Assembly: GCA_947631285.1 (NCBI GenBank)
Contig: CANRKS010000002.1
Location: forward strand, 1-43,111
DNA: 43,111 bases
From: an uncultured Bacilli bacterium
GTDB taxonomy: Bacteria > Bacillota_I > Bacilli_A > RF39 > UBA660
Direction: 5' to 3'
Shown here: in pieces, positions 15,517 to 23,478 of the stretch
How the letters are laid out: the number at the start of each line of letters is the position of its first letter
Position numbering within the stretch: position 1 is the stretch's first letter
Made by a program: the position numbers and the translations under genes
The notes under the pieces: generated by a model
Databases searched by the model: none
Seen by the model: only the letters and a program-made list of their open reading frames with translations
Told to the model about the DNA's origin: nothing

Positions 15517-15545
15517 TTCATTAATTTACTTATCAGTGCTATAAT
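15517..15545 (+). promoter_or_regulatory. Promoter of the envelope glycosylation operon
   Basis: TTCATT (15517-15522), 17-base spacer, TATAAT (15540-15545) preceded by TGC. AAAGGAG follows before the ATG at 15569. Confidence 0.55.
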
Positions 15546-15568
15546 ATTTCTAAGCAAAGGAGCTATAA

Positions 15569-17482
15569 ATGATAACCATATTTAAAAATAAAACTTGGCA
15601 AAATATCTTGTTAGTTATTTTAGCTATTTTAACAACTATATCATTTACTTTAAATATTTATAATTTAGATATGTTAATAAAAAGTATTTCTTTCAAAAGT
15701 TCAAGTACTAGTATTGAAAGTAATTTAGCTATGTATGGTCCTTTTAAAGTAGGTACTTTTGTCTTACTTGTTTTAGTAATATTTATCTATCTTTTATATA
15801 AAAGATATTATCTTAAAAATAAAAGTGATAGTTTTATTTTTAAAATTCTAGCTAGTTTATTTAGCCTATTTATGATGTTTGGCTATAGTTATAGCGTTTT
15901 AAATAGTTGGGATTTAATTTTTGGAAGTATTCCTTTATTTATATTAGCAATTTTTATCTTTATTGGTTATTATACATTTTTTAAAGTTATTCTTCATTTA
16001 ATTTATGATTATTTATTACATACTAAATTAGAAGAAAAAATAGGCAAAAATAAAATATTAAATTATATATTTAATGAGCATCCTTTTAAAAGTACTTTTA
16101 TTATCCTTTTAATCTGTTGGCTTCCCTATATTATTGCTTTTTATCCAGGAATATTATCTCCTGATCCATCTAATCAAATAAAACAATTCTTTAACTTAGA
16201 TACTCAATATCGAGAATATGTTGTAATGATTGATGAAAATGTTCCAATTACTAATCATCATCCCGTCTTACATACTGTTATTTTGGGAGGTCTTACTTAT
16301 ATTGGTAAAACTCTTGGAAGTGCTAATTTTGGCATTTTCATGTATAGTTTTATACAAATAATTCTCCTTTTATCATTATTATCTTACACTATCCTTTATA
16401 TGAAAAAATTAAATACTCCTTATTTAGTAAGAATAATAAGTTTAATTATATATGCTTTTGTTCCTATTTATCCATTATATGCTATGTCGACTTTAAAAGA
16501 TGTCATATTTGCTATTTTGGTAATTTTCTATCTTCTTAAATTATTCGAAGCCATTAAAGAAGCCGACCAAAATTATTATAATATTAAAAATGTTTTAATC
16601 TTAATTTTATTAATGATTTTGATTCCTCTATTTAGGAATAATGGTATTTATCTAATTTTAATGTCTTTTCCATTTTTATTATTAATTGATAAGAAAAATA
16701 GAAAAAAAATATTAATAGCTTTATTTATTCCTCTTATTTGTTATTTTAGCTTTACTCATGTTTTATTACCTTTTTTAAAAGTAACTCCTGGAAGCATTAG
16801 AGAAGCCTTATCAATTCCCTTCCAACAAACAGCAAGATATGTAAAAGAGTATTCTAATGAAGTAACGGAAGAAGAAAGAAAAGCTATTGATAAAATATTA
16901 ACTTATGATACCCTTGCCGAAAGATATAAGCCAGAAATTGCTGATCCCGTTAAAAATGAATACAATAAATATGCTACCAAAGAAGATTTAAAAGCTTACT
17001 TTAAAGTATGGTTTCAAGATTTCTTTAAACACCCCAATGTTTATTTAGAAGCTACCCTTAATAATACTTATGGCTATTTTTACCCTGATCAAAAAAAATG
17101 GTATGTTTATTTTAATTATGATAAAAGACTAATAAATACAGGGGAAATACTTTATAAATATAATTCTTTAAAAGGATTGCGCAATACTTTAAGTGGCTAT
17201 GCCAATGTATTTCCATACATACCAGGAATAGGTTCTCTTGTTAGTATTGGTTTTAATACTTGGATATGTATGGCCTTATTTGCTTTTATAATTAAAGCTA
17301 AGAGATATAAATATTTAATTTATTTTACTCCCGTTATATCGCTTATTTTAGTTTGTATAGCCTCTCCCGTTAATACTTATTTTAGATATACATTAGGTTA
17401 TACAATGGCAATTCCTATTTTAATTGCTTTAACATTATGGGTTATAAATGATTCTAAGAAAGAAGGAAAGAAGGAAAGATAA
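15569..17482 (+). CDS. Polytopic GT-C-like membrane protein (DUF6020-like)
   Basis: A 637-aa protein with about a dozen membrane helices. The early segment FYPGILSPDPSNQIKQF and the later TNHHPVLHTVILGG resemble the first-loop acidic motif and HHP motif of DUF6020-like proteins, which look like GT-C glycosyltransferases using lipid-linked sugars outside the membrane. A hydrophilic domain near residues 400-520 lies between helix clusters. It is the first gene of an operon with a GT2 enzyme and a GtrA protein, which suggests that it transfers a sugar onto an envelope polymer after the sugar is loaded on undecaprenyl phosphate and flipped. Acceptor unknown. Only one base separates its stop from the preferred start of the GT2 gene. 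Confidence 0.7.
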   Translation: MITIFKNKTWQNILLVILAILTTISFTLNIYNLDMLIKSISFKSSSTSIESNLAMYGPFKVGTFVLLVLVIFIYLLYKRYYLKNKSDSFIFKILASLFSLFMMFGYSYSVLNSWDLIFGSIPLFILAIFIFIGYYTFFKVILHLIYDYLLHTKLEEKIGKNKILNYIFNEHPFKSTFIILLICWLPYIIAFYPGILSPDPSNQIKQFFNLDTQYREYVVMIDENVPITNHHPVLHTVILGGLTYIGKTLGSANFGIFMYSFIQIILLLSLLSYTILYMKKLNTPYLVRIISLIIYAFVPIYPLYAMSTLKDVIFAILVIFYLLKLFEAIKEADQNYYNIKNVLILILLMILIPLFRNNGIYLILMSFPFLLLIDKKNRKKILIALFIPLICYFSFTHVLLPFLKVTPGSIREALSIPFQQTARYVKEYSNEVTEEERKAIDKILTYDTLAERYKPEIADPVKNEYNKYATKEDLKAYFKVWFQDFFKHPNVYLEATLNNTYGYFYPDQKKWYVYFNYDKRLINTGEILYKYNSLKGLRNTLSGYANVFPYIPGIGSLVSIGFNTWICMALFAFIIKAKRYKYLIYFTPVISLILVCIASPVNTYFRYTLGYTMAIPILIALTLWVINDSKKEGKKER

Positions 17483-17483
17483 A

Positions 17484-18425
17484 ATGAAAAAAATTGCAGT
17501 TTTAATCCCTTGCTATAATGAAAGCCAAACAATTGGAAAAGTAGTCAAAGATTTTAAAGAAGCTTTACCAGAAGCCACTATTTATGTTTATGATAATAAT
17601 TCTACTGATGGTACAGATAAAATTGCTAAAGAAGCTGGCGCAATTGTCCGTTATGAATATAGACAAGGAAAAGGAAACGTTATCAGAAGCATGTTTAGAG
17701 ATATTGATGCTAATTGTTATCTTATGATTGATGGAGATGATACTTATCCTGCTATCCATGCTAAGGAAATGTGTTCTTTAGTTTTAGATGGAAAAGCTGA
17801 TATGGTAGTCGGAGATCGATTATCTAGTACTTATGCTAAAGAAAATAAAAGATTGTTTCATAATTTTGGCAATAATTTAGTTAAATTTTTGATTAACTTA
17901 ATTTTTAAAACTAATGTTAAAGATATTATGACAGGATATAGAGCCTTTAGTTATGAATTTGTGAAAGGATTTCCAGTTTTATCTAAAGGATTTGAAATAG
18001 AAACGGAAATGACTATTCATGCCGTTGATAAAAATTTTAAAATTAAAGAAGTACCGGTAACTTATCGAGATAGGCCTAAAGGAAGTGTTTCTAAATTAAA
18101 TACTTATTCTGATGGTTTAAAAGTCTTAAAAACTATTGAAACTTTATTTAAAGAATATAAACCTAGTTTATTCTTTAATATCATTGCTTTCTTCTTTTTA
18201 ATAATTACTTTTATATTAGGAATACCTCCTTTTATGGAATATTTTAAAACAGGCTTAGTATTAAAATTTCCAAGTTTAATTGTAGCCTCTATTTCCTTAG
18301 TAATTTCCCTTCTTTTATGGATAACAGGTATTATCTTAGAAGTAATTGCCAAAAAGCATAAACAATTATATGAGCTATATTTAAATACTATTGTGAGGGA
18401 TAAAAATGATAAAGAAAATAATTAA
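17484..18425 (+). CDS. Family 2 glycosyltransferase with membrane C-terminus
   Basis: A GtrB/DPMS-like enzyme that likely makes polyprenyl-phosphate sugar at the inner face of the membrane. MKKIAVLIPCYNESQTIGK starts the GT-A fold; NNSTDGT, MIDGDDTYP (nucleotide/metal-binding Asp) and IMTGYRAFS are typical; two hydrophobic segments (about residues 236-258 and 268-296) end the protein. The ATG at 17484 is chosen because AAGGAAAG lies just upstream and the fold begins there, although the frame is open from 17448 inside the previous gene. It overlaps the GtrA gene by 20 bases. With GtrA and the GT-C-like protein this forms a three-component glycosylation module. Confidence 0.9.
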   Translation: MKKIAVLIPCYNESQTIGKVVKDFKEALPEATIYVYDNNSTDGTDKIAKEAGAIVRYEYRQGKGNVIRSMFRDIDANCYLMIDGDDTYPAIHAKEMCSLVLDGKADMVVGDRLSSTYAKENKRLFHNFGNNLVKFLINLIFKTNVKDIMTGYRAFSYEFVKGFPVLSKGFEIETEMTIHAVDKNFKIKEVPVTYRDRPKGSVSKLNTYSDGLKVLKTIETLFKEYKPSLFFNIIAFFFLIITFILGIPPFMEYFKTGLVLKFPSLIVASISLVISLLLWITGIILEVIAKKHKQLYELYLNTIVRDKNDKENN

Positions 18426-18804
18426 TAACAATTTAATAAAACAAATCATTAAATTTGGAATAGTTGGTGGTCTTGCCTTTTTAATCGACTATGGCATCTA
18501 CACTTTATTAATTTCCGTCTTTAATGTTTATTATATTACCTCTTCCATTATATCATTTACCTTGTCAGTTATATTTAACTATATTTTAAGCATTAAATGG
18601 GTTTTTGATGTTACTAAAAAACAAGGAGTTAAAGAATTTGCTATTTTTGTTATTCTTAGTGTAATTGGTCTTGTTTTAAATTCTTTAATTTTATATCTTT
18701 CTGTTGAATTAGGTCATATTCATAAATTAATAGGTAAGATAATTGCTACGGCAATTGTAATGGTTTATAATTTTATTACTAGAAAAATATTTATTGAAAA
18801 ATAG
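18406..18804 (+). CDS. GtrA-family membrane protein
   Basis: A 132-aa protein with four membrane helices and the GtrA start pattern QIIKFGIVGGLAFLIDYGIY; later NYILSIKWVF and the NFITRKIFIF-like end (NFITRKIFIEK) are typical. GtrA proteins are thought to flip or assist translocation of polyprenyl-phosphate sugars. Its start lies inside the end of the GT2 gene, with GAGGGATAAAA as the binding region, so the two are coupled. Last gene of the operon. Confidence 0.9.
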   Translation: MIKKIINNNLIKQIIKFGIVGGLAFLIDYGIYTLLISVFNVYYITSSIISFTLSVIFNYILSIKWVFDVTKKQGVKEFAIFVILSVIGLVLNSLILYLSVELGHIHKLIGKIIATAIVMVYNFITRKIFIEK

Positions 18805-18831
18805 AAAAAGCTGCAATATTACAGCTTTTTT
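18805..18831 (+). terminator. Terminator of the glycosylation operon
   Basis: AAAAAGCTG (18805-18813) pairs with CAGCTTTTT (18822-18830), eight-base loop, ending in a T run directly after the gtrA-like stop. Confidence 0.8.
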
Positions 18832-18879
18832 GTTTTCGTGTGAGTTTGTAGATTTAAGATAGTTTAACTTTTTCTGATC

Positions 18880-18911
18880 AATCCTCCTTACATTATCTAC
18901 TATAGAGGATT
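18880..18911. repeat. Inverted repeat in the convergent gap 18832-18944
   Basis: AATCCTC (18880-18886) and GAGGATT (18905-18911) form a seven-base stem with an 18-base loop. No T run follows on the minus strand, so it is a poor terminator for the histidine kinase gene. On the minus strand an AAGGAGG lies within it without a usable ATG. Nothing else is seen in this gap. Confidence 0.35.
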
Positions 18912-18944
18912 ATTATGTTAATTTAGTGAGCAAAATAAGAAAGT

Positions 18945-20330
18945 TTAAAGAGGAATCTTAAAATAAAAGGTTGATCCTTTATTAATCTTAGTATTAACTC
19001 CATATTCAAAATTATGCTTACTTAATATTTCTTTTACAATAGATAAGCCTAACCCTGTACTTACAATATTACGTTGATGGTTTTTTTCATTTTTATAATA
19101 TTTATCCCAGATATAAGGAAGTTCTTCTTTTTTAATACCCTTACCTGTATCAATTATTTCTACTAAATAATCTTTTTCTTCTTTAGTAATTTTTATTTTA
19201 ACTATTTTATCTTTTCCCGTATAATTAATGGCATTATTTAAAAGATTATAAATAACTTGATTTATTTTTTCTTTATCAGCATTAACCATTACTTTTTTAG
19301 GCATCTCTAAAATAAAATTATAGTTTTCTAAGTATTCCATTACTTCATATCTTTTTATTATCTTTTTTATTTCTTTAACTAAATCATAATTTTCATAATT
19401 ATATAAATACTCATTACTTTCTACTTTAGACATTTCTAAAATATCATTAACTAAATTGGTAAGTCTATCAACTTCTTCCCCAATAATATCTAAATGTTCT
19501 TGCATTTTTTTAGGGTCTTTATAAGAAATATCTTTAATCATTTCAGCATAAGCTTTAATCATTGTTAAAGGTGTCTTTAAGTCATGAGAAACATTAGCCA
19601 TCAAATCTCTTTTAACTTTATCACTTTTCTTAAGTTCATTTTGAACTTCTTCTAAAGTTTTAGATAACTCTTCAATTTCTAAAACCCCATTCTTAGGAAA
19701 TTTGTTATCATATTTTCCTAAACCAATATTTTTGGCTTTAGCAGTAATTTCTTTAATTGGTTTTGTTGTCTTGCGGGCAATAAACATAGAGATTAAAATA
19801 GAACAAATAATCATTAAAAGGACAAAATATATTAGCTGACCTTTAAACATTCTAACAAAACCAGAAGCACTTTCTAAGTTACTATAGATAAATACATTTT
19901 TTTGATTAGTTTTAATAGCATATAAAATGCCATTAGTTTTAGTAGCATAATTATATATTGGATAATAATTGCTAATTTCATTTCCCGTAGAAAAATTATT
20001 AATTATTTTATTTAAAGCTCGATTATTCTCTTTTAAAATACAACCATTTTGCATTGTATTATAATTAAAAGTTACATAATTATCATCAATAACCCTAATA
20101 CATACTTCGTTATCATAAGCTAATTTTTCTGATAAAATATAAGTATCTTCATTACTTTCTTTATAAACATTAACTATCTCATTAAGTCTTTTTATTTGAT
20201 AATTTTTATAAAGAAAATTAAAAACAAAAGACATATAAAACCAAATAAAAAGAATTATACCAACATTAAATATTAGTATAAATAAAAGTGATTTAAATTC
20301 AATACCTTTTATTTTATCTTTTATCTTCAA
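18945..20330 (-). CDS. Sensor histidine kinase
   Basis: Membrane sensor of a two-component system. TM helices near residues 14-38 and 162-184 bracket a ~120-residue extracellular sensing domain; a HAMP region follows (about 185-235), then the phosphoacceptor His249 in MANVSHDLKTPLTMI, N box NLLNNAINYTG (362-372), G1 DTGKGI (394-399) and G2 GLGLSIV (426-432). All catalytic boxes are intact. It overlaps the response-regulator gene by 17 bases, so the two are cotranscribed. The signal is unknown; the adjacent cell-envelope operon (LtaS-like, LCP) makes an envelope-stress role plausible, but this is only contextual. Confidence 0.95.
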   Translation of the reverse strand: MKIKDKIKGIEFKSLLFILIFNVGIILFIWFYMSFVFNFLYKNYQIKRLNEIVNVYKESNEDTYILSEKLAYDNEVCIRVIDDNYVTFNYNTMQNGCILKENNRALNKIINNFSTGNEISNYYPIYNYATKTNGILYAIKTNQKNVFIYSNLESASGFVRMFKGQLIYFVLLMIICSILISMFIARKTTKPIKEITAKAKNIGLGKYDNKFPKNGVLEIEELSKTLEEVQNELKKSDKVKRDLMANVSHDLKTPLTMIKAYAEMIKDISYKDPKKMQEHLDIIGEEVDRLTNLVNDILEMSKVESNEYLYNYENYDLVKEIKKIIKRYEVMEYLENYNFILEMPKKVMVNADKEKINQVIYNLLNNAINYTGKDKIVKIKITKEEKDYLVEIIDTGKGIKKEELPYIWDKYYKNEKNHQRNIVSTGLGLSIVKEILSKHNFEYGVNTKINKGSTFYFKIPL

Positions 20331-20973
20331 TTTTATAACCCATTCCTCTTACTGTTTTAATTATATCACGATATTTACCAAGGCGCGCTCTTAAAGTTTT
20401 AATATGAGTATCAACAGTTCTATCATCACCATAAAAATCATATCCCCAGATGTTAGATAATAAATTTTCTCGTGATAAAGCAATATTTTTATTTTCCATT
20501 AAATATTTTAATAAATCATATTCTTTAGGAGTAAGCATTACAAGTTTATTATCAACATAAACTTCATGAGCTAAATCATCTATTTTAATTCCAGCGATGA
20601 TTAAAGATTCTTCTTTAGTATTTCTTTTAATAATAGCTTTAACTCTTGCCACTAGTTCTTTTGGGCTAAAAGGTTTAGTTACATAATCATCTATTCCTAA
20701 GTCAAATCCAATTAATTTATCATATTCTTCACTACGAGCTGAAAGCATAATAAAAGGAATATCTTTTATTTTTTTGATTTCTTTACAAGCTGTATAACCA
20801 TCCATTTTAGGCATCATTATATCCATAATTACTAAATCAATAGAATTATTTTTAACTATCTCTATGGCTTTTAGACCATCTTCCGCTTCATATACTTTAA
20901 AGTCATCTAAAATTAAATATTCTTTTATAACCCCTCTAATAAGGGCTTCATCATCAACAACTAAAATATTCAT
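20314..20973 (-). CDS. OmpR-family response regulator
   Basis: The receiver domain begins MNILVVDDEALIRG, with acidic pocket D7/D8, phosphoacceptor D51 in LVIMDIMMPKMDG, Ser/Thr in MLSAR and the Lys of DDYVTKPFSP. The C-terminal winged helix (about residues 125-219) contains ELxL-like LTPKEYDLLKYL, SRENLLSNIWGYDF and DDRTVDTHIKTLRARLGK, ending with GMGYKIE: all classical. The ATG at 20973 is used because AGGTGG lies five bases upstream; a GTG nine bases earlier overlaps this site. A 60-base AT-rich gap separates it from the LCP gene; TATATT/TATTAT elements there could be a promoter. Cognate partner of the overlapping histidine kinase. Confidence 0.96.
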   Translation of the reverse strand: MNILVVDDEALIRGVIKEYLILDDFKVYEAEDGLKAIEIVKNNSIDLVIMDIMMPKMDGYTACKEIKKIKDIPFIMLSARSEEYDKLIGFDLGIDDYVTKPFSPKELVARVKAIIKRNTKEESLIIAGIKIDDLAHEVYVDNKLVMLTPKEYDLLKYLMENKNIALSRENLLSNIWGYDFYGDDRTVDTHIKTLRARLGKYRDIIKTVRGMGYKIEDKR

Positions 20974-21033
20974 AGAAACCACCTATAAAAATAATATAAT
21001 ATAATTGTGATAAATAAATGAAATATAAATCAC

Positions 21034-22854
21034 TTATTCACTGACAGAATTAACATATACTATCAAATTAGCAACATTTTTAAGACTAGCATTTGCTTTA
21101 ATATTTTGACTGGCAATTAAACCCACCGCAATATCTTCATTATATAAATTATTATCGGGTGTTAGATATTCTACTTTTACCTCAATATTTCTTAAACTTC
21201 CCCAAGCTAAGGCTTCGTTAACTGTTTTTCCTGTAAAATCAGGAACAGTTTCTTCTTTAATTTCCCCTTTTATACCTTTTCCTGCTACTTTTATTTCATA
21301 AGGTGTATTGGCATCAAAACTAAATTCTTTTATAAGGGTTGCTTCTTCTTGTTCCAAATTAATCTTCATCATTTTGATAATATCTTCTAAACTTTCATCA
21401 TAATATCCTAAAGCCGCACTGTAAGTATTAGAACCAGGATTATAAACTTTTAAATCATATACTTCCAAATATCCCTTGGAAGCGGTAATGGCTTCATTAT
21501 CATTTAAAATATTGAAAACCACATCTTTTAAAATACTATAACTAGATAAAATTTGCTCTCTCGATAAATTAGTTACAACATTTTTACTTACTGCCCCCAA
21601 AATATCTTTAAAATCCGTTAAAGTATTTAAAGAAACTAACTTTTTAGCCATTGCTTCCACGATTAATTGTTGGTTTTGAATTCTTTGTAAGTCTCCTCCT
21701 GGTAAAGAATGACGATGTCTTGCATAAGCTAGGGTTTCTTCACCATTTAAATGTTGGACTCCTTTATCTAAACAGATCATGTTAGCAAAACTACGATTAC
21801 TATCTTGCTCACAGAACTTATAAGTAACTTCAACATCAATACCCCCTAGGGCTTCGACTAAATCAACGACCCCTTTAAAGTTAATCTTAGCATAATAATC
21901 AACACTAATACCTGTTAAATCTTTAATTGTATCAATAACACATGTTACTCCCCCCGCACTAGAAGAATTAATTTTAGCTTCGCGTCCCTTTCGACAATGA
22001 ATCGGAACATACAAATCTCTTGGAATACTAAAGACAGTCGCATTTAAGGTATTAGGGTTAAAGGTAAGAAGCATTAAAGTATCGCCATTAAAAGAACTGG
22101 CGGCATCCATTGTATCTTCAGTAGAATCAACTCCCAAAAGTAAAACTGTAAATGGTTCTTTTAAAGTTTTATTATTTTTTAAACTAATATCATTGTTTTT
22201 CTCTTTTAAGCTTTGTTTATAAATAACTTTAGTTTTAGTTTCAATATCTTTAAAAATATCATCACTGTTATTAGAACTAAAATAAGCAATATAATTTCCT
22301 TCTACAAAAGCTCCCGTAATTGTTCCATTATATAAATCATATAACATATCCTCATAAGATGAATAAGTATTTAATTCATACTTAAGATCATGTTTTTCAA
22401 TGATATCTTTCGCAATTTTATATCCTTCAATATCATCTTCATTATCAATTATTCCCACTTTATTTATTTCTTTAGTATCTTTTAAACTAATTAAATAACC
22501 TGTATAAATAGTATTGTCTTTCTCCATTAAATTATCTATTTCTCCATAGACAGTATTAAAAATATAAAAGACAATGAATAAAATAATAGATATCATAAAA
22601 GTTAATAAAGTAAGAAAAGTAAACTTAACTTTATTTTTATTAACCATGTATAAATAACCTTTATAGGCATAAAACATTCCATATAAAATCATAAAGAATA
22701 AAATAATAATTCTAGCCAAGGTTTCAATACCGGTTAACTTAATTAATGATAAACTAAATAAAGAAAAAGAAAGGATAAAAAGAACTATTGTAACTAAATA
22801 GATTATTAAATTCTTTTTATTAGTATATAATAGTCTTTTTAACCTTCTAAACAT
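21034..22854 (-). CDS. LCP-family cell wall ligase with C-terminal PASTA-like domain
   Basis: LytR-CpsA-Psr proteins attach teichoic acids or other glycopolymers to peptidoglycan outside the membrane. Three N-terminal membrane helices (about residues 15-34, 43-68, 76-100) precede a ~110-residue segment resembling a periplasmic-binding-type domain (KVGIIDNEDDIEGYKIAKDI). The LCP domain spans about 235-400: LLLGVDS, SIPRDLYV, GGIDVEV and YARHRHSLPGGDLQRIQNQQ carry the expected Asp/Arg residues. Residues ~535-605 (VPDFTGKTVNEALAWG, ending IVYVNSV) look like one PASTA domain, which usually binds cell-wall fragments. Last gene of an operon with an LtaS-like enzyme and a small anchored protein. The AAAGGAG upstream is slightly far (12 bases) from ATG. 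Confidence 0.93.
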   Translation of the reverse strand: MFRRLKRLLYTNKKNLIIYLVTIVLFILSFSLFSLSLIKLTGIETLARIIILFFMILYGMFYAYKGYLYMVNKNKVKFTFLTLLTFMISIILFIVFYIFNTVYGEIDNLMEKDNTIYTGYLISLKDTKEINKVGIIDNEDDIEGYKIAKDIIEKHDLKYELNTYSSYEDMLYDLYNGTITGAFVEGNYIAYFSSNNSDDIFKDIETKTKVIYKQSLKEKNNDISLKNNKTLKEPFTVLLLGVDSTEDTMDAASSFNGDTLMLLTFNPNTLNATVFSIPRDLYVPIHCRKGREAKINSSSAGGVTCVIDTIKDLTGISVDYYAKINFKGVVDLVEALGGIDVEVTYKFCEQDSNRSFANMICLDKGVQHLNGEETLAYARHRHSLPGGDLQRIQNQQLIVEAMAKKLVSLNTLTDFKDILGAVSKNVVTNLSREQILSSYSILKDVVFNILNDNEAITASKGYLEVYDLKVYNPGSNTYSAALGYYDESLEDIIKMMKINLEQEEATLIKEFSFDANTPYEIKVAGKGIKGEIKEETVPDFTGKTVNEALAWGSLRNIEVKVEYLTPDNNLYNEDIAVGLIASQNIKANASLKNVANLIVYVNSVSE

Positions 22855-22858
22855 CTTT

Positions 22859-23476
22859 TTATTCTACTCCTTTAAAACTTACAACATAAAGGTGATCATC
22901 TTTTAACATTACAATAACTTCACCTTTACGATAATAGCCTAAATCTTTTTCATAATCCCATTCTAAAACTAATTTATAGGCATTATTCTCTTCATTATTA
23001 TAAGAATATTTGGCATCTTCTATACTTTGAAGACTTATTTTACTAACAATAGGATATTCATTTTTAGTTTTACTACCATCTTTATTTTCTAAATACTTAT
23101 ATAAAGTATCAGTAACATTCAACTTATAATTATCTAAGATATCTGGTAAAACGTAATCACATCCCCCAACATCATATTTACTATTTTTATTGTCTAAAGT
23201 AAATAAATCAATAATAAATAGTTCACTTAAATACTCTGCATATAAATTATAATCGATATTGTCACTATTTAAAAGTCCTTTTAGCTTTTGAAAGACATCT
23301 TGCATTATTTTATTATCTCGATCTTCTAAAACATAGCCATAAGTATCTATTTTATCTATTTCTTTATAAACCATTTCATTATTTTTGGGAAGAAAGAAAT
23401 ACACAGCTAAAATAATAGCAATTAATATAATTAATACTAAAATAATTCTCAGCATCACTTTAAATCTTTTTCGCAT
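22859..23476 (-). CDS. Membrane-anchored hypothetical protein, 205 aa
   Basis: One N-terminal hydrophobic anchor (about residues 8-28, VMLRIILVLIILIAIILAVYF) and a ~175-residue extracellular domain with a pattern ending YRKGEVIVMLKDDHLYVVSF, suggestive of a small beta-rich fold. No family recognised. It is 2 bases downstream of the LtaS-like gene and 4 bases upstream of the LCP gene, so it is very probably part of the same glycopolymer pathway, perhaps as an accessory protein. AAAGGAATG is the probable ribosome binding region. Confidence 0.75.
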   Translation of the reverse strand: MRKRFKVMLRIILVLIILIAIILAVYFFLPKNNEMVYKEIDKIDTYGYVLEDRDNKIMQDVFQKLKGLLNSDNIDYNLYAEYLSELFIIDLFTLDNKNSKYDVGGCDYVLPDILDNYKLNVTDTLYKYLENKDGSKTKNEYPIVSKISLQSIEDAKYSYNNEENNAYKLVLEWDYEKDLGYYRKGEVIVMLKDDHLYVVSFKGVE

Positions 23477-23478
23477 TT